NCBI RefSeq assembly: GCF_011386835.1
Contig: NC_088804.1
Location: 38,365,549 to 38,429,548 of the forward strand
Source: Chrysemys picta bellii
Lineage: Eukaryota; Chordata; Testudines; Emydidae
Reading direction: 5' to 3'
DNA: 64,000 bases
Both the position numbers and the translations under genes were made by a program. This document shows, one piece after another, positions 34,272 to 43,605 of this stretch (position 1 is the stretch's first letter; every line of letters starts with the position of its first letter). Below the pieces are notes generated by a model that did not search any database, was not told the origin of the DNA, and saw only the letters and a program-made list of their open reading frames with translations.

Positions 34272-34909
34272 TTGTAGGGCCCTACCAAATTCACGGTCCA
34301 TTCTGGTCAATTTCACAGTCATGGGATTTTTAAAATCATAAATTTCATGATTTCAGATATTTTAAATCTAAAATTTCACGGTGTTACAATTGTAGGGGTC
34401 CTGACCCAAAAAGGAGTTGTAGGGGAGGGGGTTCGCGAGGTTATTGTAGAGGGGGTTGCAGTACTGCTACTCTTACTTCTGCGCTGCTGCTGGAGATCGG
34501 TGGCTGCTGGCTGGGATCCCAGCTCTGAAGGCCGAGCCGCCGCCAACAGCAGCGCATAAGTAAAGATGGCGTGGGATGGTATTGCCACCCTTACTTCTGT
34601 ACTGCTGCTGGTGGGTGCTGCCTTCAGAGCTGGGGACCCAGCCAACAGCTACCTCTCTCTGGCCACCCAGCTCTGAAGGCAGCAGAGAAGGAAGGGTGGC
34701 AATACCACAACCCCCCTCAAATAACTTTGCGACCCCCTTCCAACTCCCTTTTAGGTCAGGACCCCCAATTTGAGAAATGCTGGTCTCCCCTGCGAAATCT
34801 GCATAATATAGGGTAAAAGCACACAAAAAAACAGATTTCATGGGAGGAGACCAGATTTCATAGTCCGTGATGTGTTTTTCATGGCTGTGAGTTTGGTAGG
34901 GCCCTATTG
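34272..34909. mobile_element. 632-bp fold-back DNA transposon
   Basis: The element at 34275-34906 starts tagggccctaccaaattcac and ends gtgagtttggtagggcccta. The trinucleotide ttg flanks both sides. A second inverted layer lies inside: gggtcctgacccaaaaagg with ggttattgtagagggggttg on the left is mirrored by caacccccctcaaataactt with ccttttaggtcaggaccc on the right. Superfamily uncertain: a 3-bp TSD would suit Harbinger, or TA could be the target. No transposase. Confidence 0.75.
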
Positions 34910-34914
34910 ATCAG

Positions 34915-37025
34915 TCATGAACATAAGAACATAAAAATGGCCATGCTGGATCAGGTCCACCTAGCCCAGTGTCCCGTCTTCCCATGGTGGCCTGTCCCAC
35001 ATGCTTCAGAGGGAATGAACAGAACAGGGCAATTTATCAAGTGATCCATCCCATCGTCCAGTCCCAGCTTCTAACAGTCAGAGATTTAGGGACACCCAGA
35101 GCATGGCGTTGCATCCCTGACCCTGTTTGCTAATAGCCATTGATGGCCCTATCCTCCATCAGGTTACCTAATGCTTTTTTCAACCCACTTACACTTTTGA
35201 ACTTCATGACATACCCTGGCAATGAGTTCCTCAGGTTGACTATGCACTGTGTGAAGTACTTCCTTATGTTTGTTTTAACTGCTGCCTATTAATTTCACTG
35301 GGTGACCCCCAGTTCTTGTATTATGTGAAGGGATAAATAACACTTTCTTATTGACTTTTCTCCACGCCAGTCATGATTTTATAGCCCTCTATCATATCCC
35401 CCCCTTAGTTGTCTCTTTTCTAAGCTGAGCAGTCCCATCTCTTTAATCTCTCCTCATATGGAAGCGGTTCCAGACCCCTCATCATTTTTGTTGCCTTTCT
35501 TTCTGTACATTTTTCCAATTCCAAAATATGTTTTTTGAGATAGGGCAATCAAAACTGCACACCGTATTCAGGGTATGGGCGTACCCTGGATTTAAACAGA
35601 GGCATTATGATATTTTCTGTCTTTTTAGCTATCCCTTTCCTAATGGCTCCTAACATTCTGTTCACTTGGTTGACTGCCGCTGCACATTGAGTGGATGTTT
35701 TCAGAGAACTATCCACAATGACTCCAAGATCTCTCTCTCGAGTCGTAACAGCTAATTTGGATCTCATTGTTTCGTATGCATAGTTGGGATTATGTTTTTC
35801 AATGTACATTACTTTGCATTTATCAACATTGAATTTCATCTGCCATTTTGTTGCCCAGGCACAGGCCCGTCCACGGGGGGGCAAAGGGGGCAATTGCCCA
35901 TGGGCCCAGGCGATTTAAAAGGGCCCGGAGGCCCCCGGCCACCACCACTGCCGTGGTAGCGGCAGCCCGGAGCCCTTTTAAATCACCCAGGTGGGCCGCA
36001 GGCTGGATGGTACCAGTGGCGACGAAGGCAGCCAGGTAGGCATGTGGAAGAGCTGGCCATGCCGGAAGATTGCGCCCAGCAGCAGCCGACAACTCGCTGG
36101 GCACCCCCCAAATGCCAGGCGGACCTTTTGAGGGGGCCCATTGACTGTTCTGCCCTGGGGCCCGGAATTGCTGTCAGCCGGCCTGCCCTGGCACCCAGTT
36201 TTGTGAGATTCCTTTGTAATGCTTCGCCGTCTGCTTTGGACTTCTATCCTGAGTAATTATGTATTGTCTCCAAACTTTGCCACCTCACTGTTTACCCCTT
36301 TTTCCAGATCACTTATATGTTGAACAGCACTAGTCCCAGTACAGATCCCTGGGGTTCCCCACTACTGAATTCTCTCCACTGTGAAAACTGACCATTTATT
36401 CCTATCCTTTTGGTTCCTATCTTTTAACCAGTTACTGGTCCATGAAAGGACGGACCTTCCCTCTTATCCCATGACTGCCTAGTTTGCTTAAGAGCCTTTG
36501 GTGAGGGACTTTGTCAAAGGCTTTCTGAAAGTCCAAGTGCAGTATATCAACTGGCTCACTCTTGTCTACATGTTGTTGACACCCTAAAACAATTCTAATA
36601 GATTGCTGAGGCATGATTAATGGCCTGTAATTGCCAGGATGGCTTCTGGAGCCTTTTTAAAAAATCAGCATTACATTAGCTATCTGCCAGTTATCTGGCA
36701 CAGTGGCTGATTTAAGCGATAGGTTACATACTACAGTTCTTATTTCTGCAGTTTCATATTTGAGTTTCTTCAGAACCCTTGGGTGAATATCCTCTGGTCC
36801 TGGTGACTTATTACTGTTTAGTTTATCGATTTGTTTCAAAACCTCCCCTATTGTCACCTCAATATGGGACAGTTACTCAGATTTGTCACCTAAAAAGAAT
36901 GGCTCAGGTGTGGGAATCTCTCTCCCATGCTCTGCAGTGAAGACTGAGGCAAAGAATTCATTTAGCTTCTCCGCAACGGCCTTGTCTCCTCTGAGTGCTC
37001 TGGGGCACCTGGATCGTCCAGTGCC
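34915..37025 (-). mobile_element. CR1 LINE, about 1.8 kb of ORF2 and 3' UTR, split by an insert
   Basis: Minus-strand relics in order from the 5' side: DKLNSNKSPGPEDIHPRVLK (reverse transcriptase N-terminal region), LHLDFQKAFDKVPHQRLL (RT palm), then KFNVDKCKVMYIEKHNPNYA and RERDLGVIVDSSLKTSTQC (ORF2 C-terminus). The 3' UTR begins at agaacataaaaatggccatg. Frameshifts and stops separate the blocks, so it is a dead 5'-truncated copy. Confidence 0.9.
35862..36190. mobile_element. GC-rich insert in CR1, probable DNA transposon
   Basis: CR1 reads tttgttgcccag before it and gcacccagttttgtgag after it, contiguous in intact copies. The short direct repeat ggcac lies at both edges. It starts aggcccgtccacggg and ends gccggcctgccct. 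Inner inverted pieces (gatttaaaagggcccgg / ccggagcccttttaaatc) suggest a fold-back element. The superfamily is not clear. Confidence 0.6.
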
Positions 37026-37814
37026 TTCATGTAATAAGGTTCAGCCAGGGTTTCATTCTGAAGCCTTGGACATTAGTTGAGATTGTGCCCAAATGTGATT
37101 AAATAATATTGTAGATAGACATGAAGTGTTCCTAGCAAAGCAGAATTTGAGAGGGTAGCCCTAATTCAACCCACATATTCGATGATGAAGAGATGATGGA
37201 CTGATAAGTGACGGAGGGCCTATGCCCTCTTTCATTTCCTGCCTAAATCCTGTTTTTTATCAGCGGCCTTTGATATATTTTGTTTTCAGAGCTATTTTTT
37301 TCTAAAGACACACACGACCACTAGGGGGCAATAAATATCCTGAGCAGTAAATCTTAGCCTGGAACCCATTCAACAATTAACACTGTATACCGCTCTATAT
37401 ATCCAGCTTATGCAAATTCTGAAACGACAGCCGCATCTGGCAAAAAGGCCCCTTATAAAGATAGCCTCTATCTAAGCAAATAAAGGAACAGGGTCCTGGT
37501 CAACCTGTGAAGTATTTTTAATCTTTAAAACAAATCTTATTTGCATGATATCGTGCATACTTGTCACCCGGCTTTGCTTTGCTTTGTCATCCAGGGTTGG
37601 TGTGTCAGTGCAGATGTGAGGTAGCGTACTGTCATGGTGAGCTGGCAATCCTGCCATCACACAGAAGAAAGAGGCTGTATTCTTCCTAGTGTTGTAGATT
37701 TCAGACTAAAGAAGCCAACCAGCCCTTTCATTGCCAGTGATTATTATTTAACTGCTGGGAAAGATGCTGTTCAGTTTTTACAAGCAGTTCACGTATCACA
37801 GGATTTCAAGCATT
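37026..37814. other. No gene seen
   Basis: No supported exon or repeat. Confidence 0.4.
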
Positions 37815-38050
37815 ATTATTATTTTTAGTTATTATTTGGACCAAGGCCCCATTGTCCGAGGCGCTAATAAACCACAGAATAGAAGATTTCCTGCCCCAAA
37901 GACCTTACAATCTTAGCATAAGACATGAGACAGGAGGTGGATACAGACTGATAGTGGGGAGTGCTAGGAAACAATGAGACAATCTTGGTCAATGTGACAG
38001 GCAGTGGTCTCAGCACACCAGCAGCCTGACTGTTGTTAAGATTTTAGTAG
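37815..38050 (-). repeat. Old interspersed repeat (unnamed), long minus copy
   Basis: It contains caaggccccattgtccgagg, ccttacaatcttagcataag and ctcagcacaccagcagcc. It shares the last extension with the copy at 42086-42485. Confidence 0.55.
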
Positions 38051-38388
38051 ACAGGAGAAGGTACAAATTGTGCGCCTAGCTCATATGTAGAAATAAATAG
38101 GTTCACATCTGCAGCCGGTGCAAATCAGTGTAGCCCCGTCAACTTCTATGCTGCCACTAGATTTAGATTTTGAGTGACTTTTAAATGCCTTCTGAATGCC
38201 TGATTTTTTTTCCTGCTGTTTCATCATCCCACCATGCACTGTTAATTCTTGTTAATATTATGTATACAGTGTCCAAAATGGTGCTGAGTGCTTCCTGTTT
38301 ACTGGAGTTATAATAATGTCTTTAGATAGCTGTCAAGAGATGAGAAGTAGTTTTCTCTTCAGCGAAATTTTGTCACTGACAACCAATT
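38051..38388. other. No feature recognised
   Basis: No supported gene or named repeat. Confidence 0.4.
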
Positions 38389-38657
38389 ATAGGTGCAGTT
38401 CACCTCTGCCTACCCCCACTCTGCCCCCCAACTCTTCCCACCCCATTCCACCCCCTCCTCCAACCATGTCCCTTCCCACTCCTCTTCCCCCCCCGCCCCC
38501 CAGTGCCTCCTGCACACCGCTGATCACCGACAGGCAGGAGGTGCTGGAGGGGGAGGGGGAAGAGTTGATTGGCAAGGCTGCCCGTGGGTGCTGAGCACCC
38601 ACTATTTTTTCCCAAGGGTGCTCCAGCCCCAGAGCACCCACAGAGTCGGCACCTTTG
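38389..38657. mobile_element. Probable MITE with AGGTGC termini, in or beside a CR1
   Basis: The left edge is taggtgcagttcacct and the right edge gagtcggcacct. The inner inverted pair is ctcctgcacaccgctgatca / caccgacaggcaggaggt. A CR1 fragment starts right after it. TSD not found. Confidence 0.45.
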
Positions 38658-38659
38658 GT

Positions 38660-38755
38660 TCCCAATATCTAAGCTAAATCGCCCTCACTGCAGATTTAAG
38701 CTGATTACTTCTTGTCCTACCTTCACTGGGCACGGAGAACAACTGATCTCCATGA
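38660..38755 (-). repeat. CR1 LINE fragment
   Basis: It contains cccaatatctaagctaaatc, ttcttgtcctaccttcactg and gagaacaactgatctcc, matching the 3' region of the CR1 at 18780. Confidence 0.7.
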
Positions 38756-39216
38756 ATCCACAGTGAGTAAATCCACATTGTCTGAGAGTAATAAAACTTG
38801 GCATTTCTACCAGCTTTCCAACCGAGGACCTCCAGAGCTTTACTCATAACCTGAATGAATTCAGATGTTATCCCCCTGCTGCTAATTGGGAAGGAGGCTC
38901 CAAGCAAGCACTACTCTTAATGGATTAGAAAACGTTTGCGGGACCAAGGGAGGCTGGACCTGTCATAGAGGAGCCGACGAGGAGAAAGATAACATTAATG
39001 AGCAGAGCAATGTGGTTCCTCTCTGGTCTCGTGATGCCAGGCACCCCGCCTGGGGACAAAGGGATCAGTCCCAACACATCCAAGGATTTCTGCTGTGGCT
39101 GCCCTGAGAGAAATTGCAGTGGTAACGAGGAGGTGAATTGCTGCAGGCAGAAAAGCAAGAGCAGTGAGGTAGGGGAAGGCCAAAGGGGACCCAGAGAGGA
39201 GCCCTGACGGACAGGA
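38756..39216. other. No gene seen
   Basis: No supported exon or repeat. Confidence 0.4.
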
Positions 39217-39368
39217 GAGATATACCTATATCTCATAGAACTGGAAGGGACCCGAAGGGTCATCAAGTCCAGTCCCCTGCCTTCACTATCAGGACCAAGA
39301 TTTTTGCCCCAGATCCCTAAGTGGCCCCCTCAAGGATTGAACTCACAACCCGGGTTTAGCAGGCCAAT
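39217..39368 (-). mobile_element. tRNA-derived SINE (Cry type), 5'-truncated, type-1 tail
   Basis: It contains tatacctatatctcatagaa, agtcccctgccttcactatc and ggattgaactcacaacccgg. The A-box half is missing, so it is a truncated minus-strand copy. Confidence 0.8.
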
Positions 39369-39418
39369 GAGATGGTGCAGGGCAAGTGAGCAAATAGACT
39401 AGTGGGCATTATCATAAA

Positions 39419-39605
39419 CAAATAATAGAGAGACAAGGTGGGTGAGGTTATATCTTTTATTAGACCAGCTTCTGTTGATGAGAGAGAGATGCTTTCCCTC
39501 TCACCAACAGATGTTGGCCCAGTAAAAGATATGACTTCACCCACCTTGTGTCTCTAATATCCTGGACCAACATGGTTACAACAACAACACTGCATGCAAA
39601 TAATA
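39419..39605. mobile_element. Palindromic Penelope-like dimer 3 (second family) with 9-bp TSD
   Basis: The direct repeat caaataata lies at 39419-39427 and 39597-39605. The left arm is gagagacaaggtgggtgagg...cttctgttgatgagag. The right arm is ctctcaccaacagatgttgg...cttcacccaccttgtgtctc, continuing to aacaacactgcatg. Only the right arm has the full outer end. The left arm extends to a gaaagc (read on the minus strand) in the short centre. Confidence 0.8.
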
Positions 39606-39662
39606 AACAACTAGTAGTTGAGATTTCCTGGAGGGAAGGAGAGAGACTGAAATGGAGTTATG

Positions 39663-39688
39663 GAGAGAGAGAGAGAGAGAGAGAGAGG
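39663..39688 (+). repeat. (GA)n microsatellite
   Basis: About 13 GA units with no interruption, followed by purine-rich sequence. Confidence 0.9.
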
Positions 39689-40121
39689 AACCAAGAAAGA
39701 AAGAGAGAACTAAAGGGAATCACTTTAGGATCCAGTGTTGGGGTATCTGTCCAGCCATCTCCTGGAGAAGGAGTGTGACACTCACAGAGAAACACATCGA
39801 TTCTGTCTCTAGAGTGTTTGCCATTCCTGAAATGAACAGATCAATCAGCTTGATATCTCCTGGAGAATCAACACATCCGCATTTGAGAAGGGATCGCTTT
39901 GTTCACAATTGGGCATCATCTCTGCTTCTTTCGAGAGGCAATGAATGCCGACTTTCACTCCCCAGCAGAGGTTGGATGCTGGCATTTCAGCTCTGGAGCC
40001 AACAGGACTGATTTTCAAAGAGAGGGTCTTCCCTTTGCAGAATCCCCCGGCCCTGCTGCCAGACTGCTCTGGCAAGCCTAGAGCAAGAGGTTGCCCTTGT
40101 TTCAATAGCAATATGACAGTA
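39689..40121. other. No gene seen
   Basis: No supported exon or repeat. Confidence 0.4.
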
Positions 40122-41381
40122 CTCTAAAGCAGTGTTTCTCAAATGCGGCCACCATGGCCGCATGTGGCCACCCGGGGCTTTTCTTGTGCCCACAGCCTTC
40201 TGGGCAGTGACTGGGGGTGGGGGCAAAGCAGCGGTTCCTCCCCTTGGGCTGCAAGGAAGGGTTGGGCCCTGCCCCCCTCTGGAACCCCAAGTGCCAGAGC
40301 AGCAGAGAGCTGGTGTGAGTTCCCCACCATCCCAGGCTTCTGACTTCAGGCCAGAGGTGGCAGGTGTCAGGCTCCGGACATGGGCTCCGACCAGGGGGCT
40401 TTGGGCGCTGGGTTTTGGCTGCACAGTGGCGGACTCTGTTTCCCCAGCCTCTGGACTCCCTCTCATCACCCCTGGCTCCCGCTGCTACCCCCAACCCCTC
40501 ACCCACAGGGGCGGCTCCAGGCACAAGCGCAGCAAGCGTGTGCCTGGGGTGGCAAGCCATAGGGGCGGCGTGCCAGTTGCTGTGAAAGTGGCCGTCAGGC
40601 TGCCTTCGGCGGCATGCCTGCGGGAGGTCCACCAGTCCCGTGGCTTCAGCGGTAATTCAGTAGCGGGGATGCTGAAGGCGCAGCACTGGCAGACCTCCTG
40701 CAGGCATGCCACCGAATCCGCGTGGCCAGCGGACCGCCCGCAGGTGTGCCACAAAAAGTCACCTGACTGCCATACTTGGGGCGGCAAAAACCATAGCCAC
40801 CCCTGCTCACCCATCCACCCCATCACCCCTGGCCTCCGCTGTCTCCCTACCCACCTCTCCTTCCAGGGCTTAATTTGTCCCCCGGCTTGCCAGGGCTGAG
40901 TAAGTCTGCTGTGAAAAGTGGTATGTGTATGTTTGTTAATATCACTCATCACTGCCTCAGAGCTAGCTAACCAGTCTGCTGTGGTGAAAAGTGATATTAA
41001 CAAACATACAAATATCACTTTTCACAAAAGCAGACTTGCTAGCTAGCACGTGTAAAAGAAAAAAACGCAACCAAAAAAAGCAAAAGAAACAACAACAATG
41101 AAAAAGACAAGAACATACAAAACACCTTATTTGTTTTTCTATTCTGTTTAGGTCCAGTAAAGAATAGAGACAACTGTACATTGTTATTATTGAGTCTGCA
41201 AATAAAAACTCTACCTAAAAAAATTACTATGATTTGGACATATATATGTGTGCATATTTATTTGTTTTTCCTAAATTAATTAAGTATTTTAGGGAAAATT
41301 GTCATAGTGGCCACCAGCAAGAGTTGGTGGCCAAATGCTGAGGCCAGCAAAAAATGTGTGGTGAGAACCTCTGCTCTAGAG
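40122..41381. mobile_element. 1.24-kb non-autonomous hAT element with a nested MITE
   Basis: The element at 40130-41373 starts cagtgtttctcaaatgcgg and ends gtggtgagaacctctg. The TSD is ctctaaag (40122-40129) against ctctagag (41374-41381), 7 of 8. The MITE at 40506-40805 is inserted in it. A separate inner inverted repeat lies at about 40903-41040. The open frames of 255, 177 and 176 codons here are not genes. Confidence 0.88.
40498..40813. mobile_element. hAT MITE, CAGGGGCGGCTC family, copy 3 (nested)
   Basis: The element at 40506-40805 starts caggggcggctccaggcac and ends catagccacccctg. The TSD ctcaccca is exact at 40498-40505 and 40806-40813. It is 300 bp and close in interior sequence to copy 1 (17146-17414). 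Confidence 0.93.
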
Positions 41382-42085
41382 CAGCGTCTCCCGACCAAGT
41401 GGGAACTGTAGTATTTCTTTATATCAGGGACTTAAGGTGTGCAAGGTGTTTGAAGAGGAGTGGCATTTACAAGAAAAGGGGACTCATATCTAACGTCTCC
41501 ACGGGCTCTGATCGGAAATACTTCGTGCTAACGTGACATTCCCAAGGCTAATCATTAAACAAGAAATCTCCTTTATGATTTACAGGAATTTGAAGCACCA
41601 TAGACAGTTGCCTTATTCACAGGGCTGTGTGTGGCCCCGGGAAACCTGCTTTACATTTGTGGTGGTTGTAATTTAGAGGTGGTGACACCCCAATGCGATT
41701 GATCCACCCAGTCACAATTTGAGACCCACTCAGTGTAGAGTAAATTAAAGGATTGGGTTGTAAGACTGATGGTAGAGCAAGAAAGGTGAGAAGCGTGAGA
41801 AATGAGACGTGTTAGCAAAGATTTTCAAGGAAATAGATACACTGAGCCCTGAGTTAGATTCTATCAGGTATAGCTCTATTGGAGCTAATGGAGTTACCCA
41901 GGTGTACAACTGGTGTAACTGACACGAGAATCTGAATCATTCTCTGTTATTCCTTTCCCATCTGGTTTTTTTCAATGGCCATGTGATTGGGCTGGAGGCA
42001 TCATGCTAAAAAGACTATTCTGTTTCTTTAGTGTACCATTAATGACATCCTCTCCAGGTTGTTATTTGTATTACTGTAGGCATTA
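41382..42085. other. No gene; old-repeat trace
   Basis: A trace of the very old ggagttacccaggtgtacaa repeat lies at 41870-41940. Nothing else is recognised. Confidence 0.4.
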
Positions 42086-42485
42086 GAAACCCCAGCCTGG
42101 ATCAGGCCCTGTTGTGCACACCCAGAACAAAGAGACGGTCCTTACTCCTAAAGAGCTTACCATCAAAGTATCAGCCTAGAGACAACAGATAGATACAGAC
42201 AGACGAGAGGAGCACAAGGCAACAAGGAGACAATACGGGTCAGCATGACAGGCTGTGATCTCAGCACACCAGCAGCCTCGCTGTTGTCAAGTTTTCTGTA
42301 GGCACCACGGCAAAGGAGAGTTTTAAGGAGGGATTTGAAGGACAGCAATGAGGTGGCCTTGTGGATGTTTGCAGGGAATGTGCCCCAAGAGCGAAGGGCA
42401 GCCTGGGAGAAAGCACAAAGGTGCTTGTCTGAAAATGTAACCAGTGGGTGATTGAGGCCAGTGTCACAGAGCCATTGGAGGTAGG
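42086..42485 (-). repeat. Old interspersed repeat (unnamed), longest minus copy
   Basis: It contains gatcaggccctgttgtgcac, agagcttaccatcaaag, ctcagcacaccagcagcc and gaatgtgccccaagagcg. At about 400 bp it is the longest copy and suggests the family is larger than its common 110-bp core. Confidence 0.5.
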
Positions 42486-42894
42486 AGTCGACCTTTCAGT
42501 ACTGAATCAGATCAGAGCAGGTTTCAGGAACAAATCAGCAAATATGGTTCACTTGCAAGAAAAAGAAACTAGCAGCAAAGAGAGCTTTTCCTCCCTGGTT
42601 ACCACTCAGTTTTCTGTTCAGAGACCTTCTGGTTGGGGGAAGCAGAAGGCGGGGGAGTGAAATATCCATGAGATTAGGCATTAGCCACCCATTTTTCAAA
42701 ATCTTGGCCGAAGATTTCCACGTATGACCTTCTATCCAGCAATTAGAGAAAATGAAGCAACTTACACTGCGGTCTCCTCCTTACAATTTCTCCCATTCTG
42801 TATCCACACATTAAAGGAATGATACAGTACCAACAAGAGAGAGGACCCAGTGCAACGTGCAAGGGGGTGGAGAATTATATGGAACTAAATTCTA
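42486..42894. other. No feature recognised
   Basis: No supported gene or named repeat. Confidence 0.4.
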
Positions 42895-43605
42895 TAAATC
42901 AGTGGCGCAGGGTCAACTGGATATTGTGTGCAGTATGGGTAACCCTACCTCCCCAAGTATATTATAGAACTAAAGAGAGTTCAGAGAAAGGCGACAAGAA
43001 CCATCAAAGGCCTCGGAAAATTCTTATACAAGGAGGGATTGAAAAGACTGGGATTGTTAGGAAGAAGGTCAATAAGAACCAGCATAATGAAGGGCAATAT
43101 AATAATGAACAGAGAAGATAGATTGGGTGCATCTGTTCTCCCCTGACTCATAATACGAGATGAAGAGGCCATTCAATGAAATTAAAAGGCGGGAAATTCA
43201 AATCTCATGAAAGGAAATACTTTTTTCACACAACACATAATAAGACTGTGGAACTCACTGCCACATGGTGTCATTGAGGCCAAGAGTTTAACAAGATTCA
43301 AAGATTTCAGAGTAGCTTCAAAGAGCAATTGGACTGCTATGTGGATAACAGGAGTATCCAGGGTTAACATAGTCCATGCTAACAAAAAGAACATTGGGAG
43401 AGAAATAAAACCTCATACTACAAGGCTTAACCCAGTTAGAGAGTAGGATGAGACCTCCATGGGGAGCAGATTCCCCTGCTGTAGGGTTTCTTGCACCTTC
43501 CTCTGAAGCAACAGGTGCTAGCCACTATCAGAGGCATGATAGGGGACTAGATGGACTATGGGTTTTGGCCCCATCTGGCAATTCATGTGCTCCTGGGCAG
43601 AAACC
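42895..43605 (+). mobile_element. CR1 LINE 3' part
   Basis: The order cagagaaaggcgacaagaac, agactgtggaactcactgcc, ggactagatggactatggg and ggcaattcatgtgctc is that of the CR1 ORF2 end and 3' UTR. Heavily frameshifted. Confidence 0.8.

Noticed and set aside
40132..40899. 255-codon open frame, the longest in the window
   Set aside because: It lies across the hAT element and its nested MITE; GC-rich inverted repeats have few stops. No protein family recognised.
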